Origin: an uncultured Parolsenella sp.
Lineage (GTDB): Bacteria > Actinomycetota > Coriobacteriia > Coriobacteriales > Atopobiaceae
Reading direction: 5' to 3'
DNA: 64,000 bases
Assembly: GCF_934660935.1 (NCBI RefSeq)
Contig: NZ_CAKUIH010000004.1
Coordinates: forward strand, 62,001-126,000
The notes under the pieces: model-generated
What the model saw: only the letters and a program-made list of their open reading frames with translations
What the model was told of the DNA's origin: nothing
The model's database searches: none
Shown here: piece by piece, positions 32,872-41,762 of the stretch
Layout of the letters: each line of letters opens with the position of its first letter
Position numbering within the stretch: position 1 is the first letter of the stretch
Program-made: the position numbers and the translations under genes

Positions 32872-33924
32872 TTAGTTCGCCTCCCCACGAACGAGGCTCT
32901 CTTCGCCGTTCTGCCTGTGGCACGCCACGAAGTGGCCAGGCTTGACCTCGACCAGCGGCGGAACCTCGTGCTTGCACTTCTCACAGGCGTAGGGGCAACG
33001 GTTGTAGAAGTTGCAGCAGGTGCCGGTGAGCCTCAGATCGGGCGGAACACCCGGAATGGTCTTGAGATCGGTCTTCGCCTTATCAGAGAGCTTGGGCATG
33101 GAGTCCAGCAGGCCCCAGGTATAGGGGTGCAGCGGATTGGCGTAGAGCTCCTCCATGGGGGCATACTCGCAGGTACGGCCCGCATACATGACCATGACGT
33201 CGTCAGCCATCTGCCAGACGATGCCGAGGTTGTGCGTGATGAGGAGAATGCCCGTGTTGAGCGTGTCCTGGAGGCCCTTGAGTAGGCTCAGGACCTGGGC
33301 CTGCACCGTCACGTCAAGGGCGGTGGTGGGCTCGTCGGCGATGATGAACTTGGGGTGGCAGCTCATTGCCATGGCGATCATGACGCGCTGGCACATACCA
33401 CCGGAGAGCTCGTACGGATACGAGTCCATACGCTTCTCGGGGTTGGGGATGCTCACGAGCTTGAGCATCTCGATGGCACGCTCGCGCGCGGCCTCCTTGT
33501 CGAGACCGTCATGCAGGCGGATGTTCTCGATCATCTGGGTGCCGACCTTGAACACCGGGTCGAGGGCCGTCATCGGGTCCTGGAAGATCATTGAGATGTC
33601 CTTGCCACGAAGCTCGCGAAGCTCAGCCTCGGTGGCATGCACGATATCCTTGCCGTCGAACATGACGCTGCCACCCTCGATCTTGCCGGTCTTGGGCAGA
33701 AGGTGCATCAGAGAGCTCGAGGTGACGGACTTGCCGGAACCAGACTCACCCACGATGGCAAGCGTCTTGCCACGATCGAGCGTAAAGCTCACACCGTCGA
33801 CGGCTTTGGCGATACCGGCAGCCGTGTGGAAGTACGTCTTAAGGTCATGGACCTCAACAAGGTGCTCCGAGACCTGCTCGGTAGCCGCGTTGGTCTCGGT
33901 AGCCTGAGAGTTGTTCTCGCTCAT
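32872..33924 (-). CDS. dppD: Peptide ABC transporter ATPase (DppD/OppD)
   Basis: 350 residues. An N-terminal ~20-residue Gln/Thr/Glu-rich tail precedes the ABC core: GESGSGKSV, MIFQDPMTALDPV, signature LSGGMCQRVMIAMAM, FIIADEPTTALDVT. The C-terminal cysteine set is CCNFYNRCPYACEKC. Partner of DppF. The signature has Met-Cys in place of the usual Met-Arg/Gln at SGGM, still typical of OppD proteins. Confidence 0.95.
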   Translation of the reverse strand: MSENNSQATETNAATEQVSEHLVEVHDLKTYFHTAAGIAKAVDGVSFTLDRGKTLAIVGESGSGKSVTSSSLMHLLPKTGKIEGGSVMFDGKDIVHATEAELRELRGKDISMIFQDPMTALDPVFKVGTQMIENIRLHDGLDKEAARERAIEMLKLVSIPNPEKRMDSYPYELSGGMCQRVMIAMAMSCHPKFIIADEPTTALDVTVQAQVLSLLKGLQDTLNTGILLITHNLGIVWQMADDVMVMYAGRTCEYAPMEELYANPLHPYTWGLLDSMPKLSDKAKTDLKTIPGVPPDLRLTGTCCNFYNRCPYACEKCKHEVPPLVEVKPGHFVACHRQNGEESLVRGEAN

Positions 33925-33929
33925 AGGGC

Positions 33930-34835
33930 CTACCTCTTCTGCTTCGGGTCGAGAACGTCACGAATACCGTCACCAAACAGGTTGAAGCCAAGAACGGTGA
34001 CGAGGATGAACATGCCAGAAATCGTGGCGATGTGAGGGGCGCCCTGCAGGCAGCTCTTGCCCTCGGAAAGAATCGAGCCCCAAGAAGCGGTGGGCGGCTG
34101 GATGCCAAGACCGAGGAAGGAGAGTGCGGCCTCAGAGATGATCGCGCTGGCGATGTTGAGCGTGAAGTAGACAATGACCGGGCTCATGGCATTGGCGAAG
34201 ATGTGCTTGAAGAGGATGCGAGCGGGGCTGGCGCCAATGACGCGCTCGGCGTTGCAGTACTCCTCGTTCTTCACGACATGAACCTGACCACGCACGACAC
34301 GAGCAAAGTTGGGCACGTTCGCAACGCCAATCGCGATGATCACGTTGATGGTGCCCTGACCAAGAATGGTCATGAGAATGAGGGACAGCAGGATAAACGG
34401 GAACGCCATCATGCCGTCCATGATGCGCATGATCACAGAGTCAACGATGCCGCCAAAGAAGCCGGCAATGAGGCCCAGCAGGATGCCGACGATGGCACCG
34501 AGGATGGTGCCGCCGATGGCGATGAAGATCGAGATGCGCGCACCATAGATCACGCGGGAGAGAAGGTCACGGCCATAGGCGTCGGTGCCAAACAGGTGGC
34601 CCCCCACACCGGGAGCGGCAAACATGTTGCTAGTATCCGTGGCGTTGGGATCACATGGAGCAAGCAGAGGCGCAAAGATGGCGAGAATCACCATCACGAC
34701 GACGATCGCAAGGCCCACGAGCGCCATCTTGTTACGAGCGAGCTTGTGCCAGGCGTTGTTCGCCTTGCGCTCACGCTCGAGCATCTTGAGCGTTGCCTCG
34801 TCAGAAAGGCTAGCGCCAGTAGCGTTATCTGCCAT
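33930..34835 (-). CDS. dppC: Peptide ABC transporter permease (DppC/OppC)
   Basis: 301 residues. OppC N-terminal region, then FGTDAYGRDLLSRVIYGAR and the BPD_transp_1 permease domain with the EAA loop ERVIGASPARILFKHIFANA. Six membrane helices are expected. The ATG shares a base with the dppB stop (TAATG). Confidence 0.94.
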   Translation of the reverse strand: MADNATGASLSDEATLKMLERERKANNAWHKLARNKMALVGLAIVVVMVILAIFAPLLAPCDPNATDTSNMFAAPGVGGHLFGTDAYGRDLLSRVIYGARISIFIAIGGTILGAIVGILLGLIAGFFGGIVDSVIMRIMDGMMAFPFILLSLILMTILGQGTINVIIAIGVANVPNFARVVRGQVHVVKNEEYCNAERVIGASPARILFKHIFANAMSPVIVYFTLNIASAIISEAALSFLGLGIQPPTASWGSILSEGKSCLQGAPHIATISGMFILVTVLGFNLFGDGIRDVLDPKQKR

Positions 34836-35791
34836 TAGTTGCTACCCCCCTCATAATTGACCTTGGGGTTGATGACCATGTAGACGATGTCAACAACGAG
34901 GTTAACGAAGACGAAGACGACGGCGGAGAACAGGACCACGCCCTGAATGAGAGAGTAATCACGGCCGTTAACGGCATTGACGATGAGCGTGCCAAGGCCG
35001 GGCCAGGAGAAGATGGTCTCCGTCAGGATGGCGCCGGCGAAGGCGCTGGCGAGCTGAAGACCCAAGACGGTCACGATGGGCGGGAGCGCGTTCTTGAACG
35101 CGTGCTTCCAGATGATCTTGGATTCCTTGATGCCGCGAGCGCGGAGTGCCTTGATGTACTCACCGTTAATCGTCTCGAGCATGCTGGAACGCGTGATGCG
35201 GGCAAACGTCGCTGCAGGAATCGTTGCCAAGCAGAAGCACGGCAGAATCATGTGGCTGATGACGTCCCAGACGCCCTTCGACATTGCGCCCATGCCCATG
35301 GCGGGGAGCCAACCGAGGTTCACCGAGAAGGTGAGGACGAGCATGAGGCCCAGCCAGAAAATAGGCATGGAAACACCGACGAGGGCAAGCACCATGAAGA
35401 CGTAGTCAAAAACGGTGTTCTGCTTCACAGCAGACACGACGCCGATGGGCACGCCAACGAGAAGCGCGAGCACGAGGCCTGTGAGGGTGATCGAAAGCGT
35501 GGAGGGAAGCCTGCTCAGGATGATGGGCATGACGGGGCCACTGTAGGAGTACGAGTAGCCAAAATCGCCGTGCAGGATACCAACAATGTAGTTGATGTAC
35601 TGCGTAAACATGGGCTCATCGAGGCCCATCTTTACTCTCATCGTCGCAATCGCATCGGGTGACGCCTGCGGACCCAGCATCTGCGCCGCTGGATCGCCCG
35701 GAATCATGCGCGTGAGGACGAAGGTGATGGTGACGACAACGAATAGAACCGGAATCGTCTGGAGAATCCTCTTGAGGATAGTCTTTGCCAC
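34835..35791 (-). CDS. dppB: Peptide ABC transporter permease (DppB/OppB)
   Basis: 318 residues from the GTG at 35791, which has AGGGGGTG 8 nt upstream; the ATG at 35845 lies against the foot of a hairpin and has no ribosome site. Family opening ILKRILQTIPVLFVVVTITFVL, then RMIPGDPA, and the EAA loop YIKALRARGIKESKIIWKHAFKNA. Partner of DppC. Confidence 0.93.
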   Translation of the reverse strand: MAKTILKRILQTIPVLFVVVTITFVLTRMIPGDPAAQMLGPQASPDAIATMRVKMGLDEPMFTQYINYIVGILHGDFGYSYSYSGPVMPIILSRLPSTLSITLTGLVLALLVGVPIGVVSAVKQNTVFDYVFMVLALVGVSMPIFWLGLMLVLTFSVNLGWLPAMGMGAMSKGVWDVISHMILPCFCLATIPAATFARITRSSMLETINGEYIKALRARGIKESKIIWKHAFKNALPPIVTVLGLQLASAFAGAILTETIFSWPGLGTLIVNAVNGRDYSLIQGVVLFSAVVFVFVNLVVDIVYMVINPKVNYEGGSN

Positions 35792-35847
35792 CTTTGCAAC
35801 ACCCCCTGAGCGGAGTCGGGCGGGAACTTGTGCCCGCGTAACCATGT

Positions 35848-35880
35848 GATGGGGGCACGGCTCTGGGCCATGCCCCCATC
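35848..35880 (-). promoter_or_regulatory. Intercistronic hairpin between binding protein and permease genes
   Basis: A 10-bp perfect stem (GATGGGGGCA with 35871-35880), extended inward past one mismatch by 3 bp. No T-run follows. Such hairpins usually protect the upstream binding-protein mRNA and lower permease expression (family knowledge; inference here). Confidence 0.65.
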
Positions 35881-35904
35881 ATTCTTAACTGAATGAAACT
35901 CTAA

Positions 35905-37506
35905 TTACGCCGTCTTCGAGAGGTTGATCTCGCTGGAGACGATAGTCGTCTTGTTATCGGCGCGGCTCTGGAAGCCCTCGACCTTCTTGGAGAGGCCGGT
36001 GTTCACGTACTCGGAGCCATAGACGAAGATCGGGTCATAGGAGACGATCTTCTTCAGGGCCTCCTTGTAGTACTTGGCACGCTCGTCCTGATCCGTAACT
36101 TCGAGCGCCTTGTCGAGCAGCTCGTCAACCTCGGGGTGGTTGAAGCCAGCACCGTTACCAAGCGCGCCAACCTCAGAGGAGCTGAACAGCTTGTTGAGGA
36201 AGAAGTAGGGATCCGGGTACCAGGTCCAGCTCATGCCATACAGGTCGGCATTGCCGGCGGAGGCGGTGGCGCTGAAGGTGCCCCAGTCACTCGGGTTGAT
36301 GGTGAGGTCGATGTTCAGGTTCTCCTTGAGGGACTGCTGGAGGATGGTGGCCATCTTCACGCGAGCCTCGGTGTTGGAGATGTAGATGTTGAGGGAGAGG
36401 CCATCAGGATAGCCAGCCTCGGCGAGGAGCTTCTTGGCGCCCTCGGGGTCATATGCCGGGACGTCAGCCTCGACGGACTCATCGTAGCCCCAGGAACCCT
36501 TGGGCAGGGGCAGGACGGCGGTCTCAGCCTCGCCGTAGGGATAGACGCCCTTGACCAGGTCATCACGGTTGACGGCCATAAGGATGGCCTTGCGGACCCT
36601 CTGGTCGGCGGTCGGGCCGTTGACCTGGTTCATGTAGACGTAGGCAACGTGGAGCGCCTGCTTCTGATCCATGACGAGCTGGTCGTTGTTCTTGACGGTC
36701 TGGATGGACTCGCCCGTGAGCGAAGTGGCGATGTCGACCTCACCCGTGGACAGGCCGTTGGCAGCCTGGGTCATATCGGTGACGACCTTGACGGTGACGC
36801 CGTCGAGGTGCGGCTTCTCGCCCCAGTAGCTCTCAGAGCGAGACAGGTCGCTCTGCTGATCCTTCACGAACTGATCAAGCTTGAACGGACCGGAACCGAC
36901 GAGGTGATCGCCGAAAGCGTCGCCCCAGCCCTCGACCTCTTCCTTCGGGACGATGACGTTGCCGGCATCCGTAAGTGCAGTGAGGAACGAGGCATTGGGG
37001 GCCTTGAGCACGCACTCGACCGTGTGGTCATCAACGACGTTGCAGTGGTCGAGCATGCTCAGACGGTTCATCGAAGACTCGGTCGCGGAACGCTCGAGGG
37101 AGTACTTGACGTCCTCGGCGACAACGGCACGGCCCTCCTGGTACTGGCCAGCCTGGAACTTGGCGTCATCACGGATGGTGAAGGTGTAGGTGAGGCCGTC
37201 GTCAGAGATCTTCCACTCGGTGGCGAGCTGAGGAACGATCTGGGTGAGGTCGATGTTGTAGTCGACGAGGGTGTCGCACACGGTCCAGATGATCTGGGCC
37301 TCATAGGCACCCGTGTACTTGACAGGGTCAAGGTACTTGGGCGAAGAGGGAAGGCTGAGAACGAGCGTGCCGCCCTCGGCACCGGAGCCGGTGGAAGTCG
37401 AGCCGCCATCAGAGCTGCAGCCGGAGAGCGCGGTGCCCGCCATTGCCGCTGCGAAGATGGACACACCACCGACGAACGAACGACGAGAGATCTTGAGGTC
37501 AGACAT
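35905..37506 (-). CDS. dppA: Peptide-binding lipoprotein of the Dpp importer (SBP family 5)
   Basis: 533 residues from the ATG at 37506, with GGGAGGAACC upstream. The twin-arginine signal SRRSFVGGVSIFAA ends in a lipobox LSGC, Cys30. A Ser/Thr/Gly linker leads into an SBP_bac_5 domain: LVLSLPSSPKYLDPVKYTGAYEA, YTFTIRDDAKFQAG, VRKAILMAVNRDDLV. It captures peptides for DppBCDF. Export is probably by the Tat pathway encoded at 59.2-60.5 kb. It is the first gene of the operon. Confidence 0.93.
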   Translation of the reverse strand: MSDLKISRRSFVGGVSIFAAAMAGTALSGCSSDGGSTSTGSGAEGGTLVLSLPSSPKYLDPVKYTGAYEAQIIWTVCDTLVDYNIDLTQIVPQLATEWKISDDGLTYTFTIRDDAKFQAGQYQEGRAVVAEDVKYSLERSATESSMNRLSMLDHCNVVDDHTVECVLKAPNASFLTALTDAGNVIVPKEEVEGWGDAFGDHLVGSGPFKLDQFVKDQQSDLSRSESYWGEKPHLDGVTVKVVTDMTQAANGLSTGEVDIATSLTGESIQTVKNNDQLVMDQKQALHVAYVYMNQVNGPTADQRVRKAILMAVNRDDLVKGVYPYGEAETAVLPLPKGSWGYDESVEADVPAYDPEGAKKLLAEAGYPDGLSLNIYISNTEARVKMATILQQSLKENLNIDLTINPSDWGTFSATASAGNADLYGMSWTWYPDPYFFLNKLFSSSEVGALGNGAGFNHPEVDELLDKALEVTDQDERAKYYKEALKKIVSYDPIFVYGSEYVNTGLSKKVEGFQSRADNKTTIVSSEINLSKTA

Positions 37507-37867
37507 GGTTCCTCCCATTTTGGTGTCAGGACGCGAGCGCCCTCTTGAAAAACGCGGATATGCCTGGAAACTGCAAATTCCTTACCAGCCATGCAATTCG
37601 CTTCATAAAAGATATCTGAAACGGCATCACGTTGAGCTAGTGATACGCGATGGTTTACTCAGGCGAAATACTGGACTGCTTTTGGATAAAACAGCAACTT
37701 CCTACTTTACCTGATAGATGTCTCTAATTACTGTACATTTTCGTGTGAACGGCTATACAATGCCCGCAGACGGCAAACCGCTGTTTCACCGCCTGCGGGC
37801 ATTTCATCGCAAACAAGCGAATAAGGCTCTTTTGGCGTGGCTATTGGACATTCCCGCCCTAAAGCCC
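37507..37867. other. Intergenic region between pepC and dppA
   Basis: 361 nt, AT-richer than the genes. The pepC terminator (37759-37803) lies at one end; the rest must contain the dpp promoter. A weak ATCAC/GTGAT inverted repeat at 37626-37644 is seen. No gene supported. Confidence 0.6.
37759..37803 (-). terminator. Terminator of pepC
   Basis: An 11-bp perfect stem AATGCCCGCAG/CTGCGGGCATT with inner pairing (GGC/GCC). On the minus strand it follows the pepC stop by 65 nt. Tail is ATTGTAT, so weakly U-rich. Confidence 0.65.
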
Positions 37868-39283
37868 CTAGCCGATCGCGAGCATGTTATCCCAATAAGC
37901 AACGTCCTCGAGCGGCAGGGTGTCCCAGAGGTCGAGGATGCGCTGCGGCAGGAAGCGGCGCTCCACCACGACGTCGCCACCGTAGAGGCGGAACCAGTCC
38001 GCGTCCATGACGAGATAGCCGTCAAAGCCGAAGTCGTCGCCCCAGCTGTTCTCGACGCGCCAGGCCACGGGCTTGCCGTCCTCGCCCAGCTCAACGCCCT
38101 GGAAGGCCATGCAGTGCGTCATACCGCACTCGCGGTCGTCGATCATCTCGGCCTTGGTCTGGGAGAGGTCGACGCCAAAGGTGCCGTCGAGGTCCATACC
38201 ATCAAGCGCGAGCACGCCGGAGAAGTCCTCGTCCTTGCGCATGAGGTTCTTGTTGACGGCGCACATCATAAACGCGGGGACGCCAGCCTTGAGCGACTCG
38301 ACGGCGGCGTTCTCGAGGTCCTCCATCGGCATGTTGAGGAAGCGGAGGCGCTGGCCGCCGATGACCGGATCGAAGTAGCGGATGCCATAGGCATGCTCGT
38401 AGGGACGGGTCTCGCCCGGGAAGTTGACGAGCTCGACGTACTGCGAGAGATCGAGCTTCACGTAGCGCTCAACAAACTCGACCGGGGTGATGCCCGCGTC
38501 ACGTAGGACGCGTCGCGGCTCGCCACCGTTGGCGCAGACGACCTCCTCGACCTTGGAAGCGTCGATGTCGGCACCCTCGCCCACCTCAATCGCGAGATCG
38601 AAGGTCACGGGCGGCTCGCCCAGGCAGCAGCAAAGGATCTGGTGGAACTCGGGCAGCATCTCCTGCTTCTTGGCACGAAGTTCCTCGAGCGTGGCACCCT
38701 TCGCAGCCATCTTGCGCAGGATCGTGGCGTCCTTGCGAAGGAGGGTCGTGAGCAGGGCGTTCATCTGCGCGGTGTCCTTGTTGCAGGCGGTGTCCGGCAT
38801 GAGGGCCTTGGGGATGGCGCCCCACTTCTTCACGATGTTGCAGCAGAAGACGAACTGGCCGCCGTCATCGACCGGGGTGAGCATGAGCTGGGTGACCTCG
38901 CGGTCATTCCAAGGCTGATCCGCGGTATCGATCACGTACTCGAGGCGGGAGTTGCAACGCTCGAGCTTGTCATAGAACTGCACGTAGTTCTGGGAGAACT
39001 CAAAGTCATCGATGTCGAGATTGGCGAGGACCTTGGAGCGCAGGACGTTGAGCGTCGAGAACATCCAGCAGCGACCCGAGTGGCGCTGGCCGGTCACGGT
39101 CTTGGCGACCTTGAGCGACACGCCAAAGGTGTCCTGGTAGTTACGCGCCTGCCTGCGGTCGACGCTTGCCTCGACCACGCCGAGCGCGGTGACGGAGTTG
39201 CGCGCCACGCGGTTGGCACGCACGCTCGCGAAGTTATTCGTGAGCTCGTTGACGGTAGAGAAGTCGAGTTCCTCGGTTCCCAT
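37868..39283 (-). CDS. pepC: Aminopeptidase C / bleomycin hydrolase (C1B)
   Basis: 471 residues. Catalytic Cys in GQRHSGRCWMFSTLNVL, His in CGMTHCMAFQG, Asn in VENSWGDDFGFDGY, the C1B arrangement. The end (EDVAYWDNMLAIG) is close to the self-processing C-terminal arm typical of these hexameric barrels. It trims N-terminal residues of peptides in the cytosol. GGGAGG lies upstream of the ATG. Divergent from DUF1177. Confidence 0.95.
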   Translation of the reverse strand: MGTEELDFSTVNELTNNFASVRANRVARNSVTALGVVEASVDRRQARNYQDTFGVSLKVAKTVTGQRHSGRCWMFSTLNVLRSKVLANLDIDDFEFSQNYVQFYDKLERCNSRLEYVIDTADQPWNDREVTQLMLTPVDDGGQFVFCCNIVKKWGAIPKALMPDTACNKDTAQMNALLTTLLRKDATILRKMAAKGATLEELRAKKQEMLPEFHQILCCCLGEPPVTFDLAIEVGEGADIDASKVEEVVCANGGEPRRVLRDAGITPVEFVERYVKLDLSQYVELVNFPGETRPYEHAYGIRYFDPVIGGQRLRFLNMPMEDLENAAVESLKAGVPAFMMCAVNKNLMRKDEDFSGVLALDGMDLDGTFGVDLSQTKAEMIDDRECGMTHCMAFQGVELGEDGKPVAWRVENSWGDDFGFDGYLVMDADWFRLYGGDVVVERRFLPQRILDLWDTLPLEDVAYWDNMLAIG

Positions 39284-39428
39284 GCATCCTCCCTTGTATG
39301 AAGACGCCGCACGACGCGAACGCCCCTGTCCTTTATCGGTCGACTAGCATAGCGCTTGCACACGTAAGGCGTTCATTGCCGTATGATGGTGAGCGTTGCG
39401 AATAACCTCTAAGGAAAGGCGACCATCC

Positions 39429-40367
39429 ATGCTTCTTCGTCAGATGCTCGACATCTATGACCTCATCGACAAGCCCCAGGCCTCCGGCGAGGAGTGCGCC
39501 GCGCTCATCCGCAGCCACGGCATCACCGAGGTGACCGTCGAGCGCGTCAGCGGTGACCGCGGTGGCACTGACTGCATCAAGGTCCTCATCCCCGGCTCCA
39601 ACGGCAAGTCCTGCGGTGGCACCGCCCCCACGCTCGGCATCGTCGGCCGTCTCGGCGGCCTCGGCGCTCGTCCCGAGATGATTGGCGCCGTGTCCGACGG
39701 TGACGGTGCCCTCGCCGCCCTCACCGCCGCCCTCAAGCTCGCCGAGATGCACGAGAACGGCGACGTCCTCGAGGGCGACGTCATCATCGCCACCCACGTC
39801 TGCCCGGACGCCCCGACGCTCCCGCACGAGCCGGTCCCCTTCATGGACTCCCCGATCGACATGGCGACCATGAACCGCATGGAGGTCGACGAGCGCATGG
39901 ACGCCATCGTCTCCATCGACACCACCAAGGGCAACCGCATCATCAACGTGAACGGCATCGCCATCTCCCCCACCACCAAGATGGGCTACATCCTGTCCGT
40001 CTCCAATGACCTCATGGACGTCATGACCCGCGTTACCGGCAAGATGCCGCAGGTCTTCGCCCTCTCGCAGCAGGACATCACGCCCTACGGCAATAACCTC
40101 TACCACCTCAACTCGATCCTCCAGCCCACCACCTCCACCGACGCCCCCGTCGTCGGCGTCGCGATCGCGACCGAGCAGATGGTCGCCGGCTGCGCCACCG
40201 GCGCCACCCATGGCACCGACGTGGAGGAGGCCGCCCGCTTCGCCGTCGAGGTCGCCAAGGTCTTTGGCCCCGGCGCCTGCAAGTTCTATGACGAGGAGCA
40301 GTTCGACCGTCTCCAGAAGCTCTACGGCGATATGAGCCACTTCCAGACCCCCGGCAAGTCCGAGTAG
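39429..40367 (+). CDS. DUF1177 family protein
   Basis: 312 residues from the ATG at 39429 (AAGGAAAGG upstream). Highly conserved-looking family text: MLDIYDLIDKPQASGEECA, VLIPGSNGKSCGGTAPTLGI, IIATHVCPDAPTLPHEPVPFM, and VEEAARFAVEVAKVFGPGACKFYDEEQ. Function is uncharacterised; the His/Cys/Asp clusters suggest metal binding (inference). It is linked to AroM downstream, and both sit in the peptide island. Confidence 0.9.
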   Translation: MLLRQMLDIYDLIDKPQASGEECAALIRSHGITEVTVERVSGDRGGTDCIKVLIPGSNGKSCGGTAPTLGIVGRLGGLGARPEMIGAVSDGDGALAALTAALKLAEMHENGDVLEGDVIIATHVCPDAPTLPHEPVPFMDSPIDMATMNRMEVDERMDAIVSIDTTKGNRIINVNGIAISPTTKMGYILSVSNDLMDVMTRVTGKMPQVFALSQQDITPYGNNLYHLNSILQPTTSTDAPVVGVAIATEQMVAGCATGATHGTDVEEAARFAVEVAKVFGPGACKFYDEEQFDRLQKLYGDMSHFQTPGKSE

Positions 40368-40386
40368 TCAGGCATACGCATCACTT

Positions 40387-40416
40387 GGCCCGTCGACCCA
40401 GCGTCGGCGGGCCTTT
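40387..40416 (+). terminator. Terminator between DUF1177 and aroM
   Basis: An 11-bp stem GGCCCGTCGAC/GTCGGCGGGCC (one wobble), loop of 5 nt, then TTT. It may only attenuate, because aroM follows 50 nt later with no obvious promoter. Confidence 0.65.
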
Positions 40417-40466
40417 CTATGTGCCGAGCCCGAATCTATCTCGGCAATCACTCTCTTGGAGGCATC

Positions 40467-41147
40467 ATGGCACGTCATACGCGTATCGCAGGCATCACGG
40501 TGGGCCAGAGTCCCCGCACGGACATGACCTGTGACCTCGTCCAGCGTCTTGCGGACAACCTCGAGCTCGTCGAGTACGGCGCGCTTGACGGTATGACGCT
40601 TGAGCAGGTCGAGAGCGAGCTTAAGCCCGAGCCCGGCGAGGAGGTCCTCGTCTCGCGCATGAGCGACGGCCGCCAGGCCACCTTCTCGGGAGACAAGGTC
40701 GTCCCCCTCGTCCAGGCAAAGATCGATCAGGCCGAGGCGGACGGCTGCCGCGCAATCATCGTGCTCTGCACCGGTTCCTTCCCGGAGCTCCGTCACACGG
40801 TTCCCCTCATCTTCCCGCAGCCTCTCCTGCACTCGAACGCCCGCGCGCTCGCCGGCGGTCGCCGCGTCGCCGTCATGGTGCCCGACCCGTCGCAGATCGA
40901 GCAGGCGCGTGAGTGGTGGAGCATGAGCGGCGTCGAGGTCGATATCGTTTCCGCAAGCCCCTATCAGGGCATCGACGGCGTCACGCGCGCCGCGGCTACG
41001 CTCAAGGGCGCGGACGACGCATTTCTCTGCCTCGACTGCATGGGATTCACCCTCGCCATGCGCGACGCGGCGCGCCGTGCGAGCGGCCTCGACGTACTGC
41101 TCCCCCGCACGCTCGTCGCGAGTGTGGTATCTGAGCTGCTGGGCTAG
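40467..41147 (+). CDS. AroM family protein
   Basis: 226 residues from the ATG at 40467 with TTGGAGGC upstream. AroM hallmarks: GITVGQSPRTDM, and a late LVLPDPSQIEQ-like region (VAVMVPDPSQIEQARE) with FLCLDCMGFTLAMRDAARR. The fold resembles aspartate/glutamate racemase-like proteins (Cys in VLCTGSFP and LDCMGF). True reaction unknown. Its TAG stop overlaps the convergent EIIA stop (CTAG). Confidence 0.88.
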   Translation: MARHTRIAGITVGQSPRTDMTCDLVQRLADNLELVEYGALDGMTLEQVESELKPEPGEEVLVSRMSDGRQATFSGDKVVPLVQAKIDQAEADGCRAIIVLCTGSFPELRHTVPLIFPQPLLHSNARALAGGRRVAVMVPDPSQIEQAREWWSMSGVEVDIVSASPYQGIDGVTRAAATLKGADDAFLCLDCMGFTLAMRDAARRASGLDVLLPRTLVASVVSELLG

Positions 41148-41545
41148 GAGATCAAGCGACTCTCCACGCCGCTCTTTCCGGCGTCGAGCGCTACGGCCAC
41201 GAGTAAATCTGGCGTGGCAGCCGTATCCGCGTTGCGAGTGAAGACCGTCTCGATGACCATCGGGAGGTTCGCGCCGGCAACGACACGCACGTCCGGCATC
41301 GTGGCGGACGCCGTCATCGACTGGTAGTACGGCGTGCCGCCAATAAGATCGCACATCACGAGGACGCCGTCGGTATGCTCGCGCATAGTGGCGATGGCGC
41401 CGCTGATGAGGTGCGGGTACTCGCCGGCACGCCTCACGTCAAACGGCACGACGTCAAAGTTCTCCTGGGGACCGGCGAAGAGGTCAAGGGCGCTCGCAAG
41501 ACCGGGCGCGAACTCTCCGTGACCAGTGAGGACAAATCCAACCAT
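41144..41545 (-). CDS. PTS EIIA component, mannose type
   Basis: 133 residues. The active His9 lies in MVGFVLTGHGEFAPGL and the family core in MCDLIGGTPYYQSMTASA. It receives phosphate from HPr and passes it to a mannose-family EIIB, none of which is in this window, so partner or regulatory role is open. AGGAGGT lies 5 nt upstream, but that site is inside a long inverted repeat (41550-41626). Located downstream of nagA. Confidence 0.9.
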   Translation of the reverse strand: MVGFVLTGHGEFAPGLASALDLFAGPQENFDVVPFDVRRAGEYPHLISGAIATMREHTDGVLVMCDLIGGTPYYQSMTASATMPDVRVVAGANLPMVIETVFTRNADTAATPDLLVAVALDAGKSGVESRLIS

Positions 41546-41549
41546 GAAG

Positions 41550-41626
41550 AACCTCCTGCGGGGCGGCGCGTGCTTGACTGCGATTAGTTCGTCCCATCAA
41601 AGCACGCAACGCGCCCCGCAGGAGGT
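41550..41626 (-). promoter_or_regulatory. Inverted repeat sequestering the EIIA ribosome-binding site
   Basis: On the minus strand, CGCCCCGCAGGAGGTT (its reverse side at 41550-41565) pairs over 16 bp with 41611-41626. After a small internal loop AAGCACGC pairs with GCGTGCTT (41567-41575 against 41600-41608). The AGGAGGT of the EIIA gene (41557-41551) is buried in the stem and the complementary CCTCC copy lies 60 nt upstream. The structure would block translation unless opened. Confidence 0.75.
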
Positions 41627-41762
41627 TTCGTTACGCACTGTTTCCAGAAGCGGCACACGCGCGTTATCGCAGCTGCTTAATACGGGTGCTGCCGTTGATC
41701 CCGCAGACAGTCTTCAATCTGCCGCCCGCGTCCGCGCTGCAGCCCGCGCTACCGCATCGCCG

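Noticed and set aside
37626..37644. ATCAC/GTGAT inverted repeat upstream of dppA as an operator
   Set aside because: Only 5-bp arms, expected by chance in an intergenic stretch of this size.
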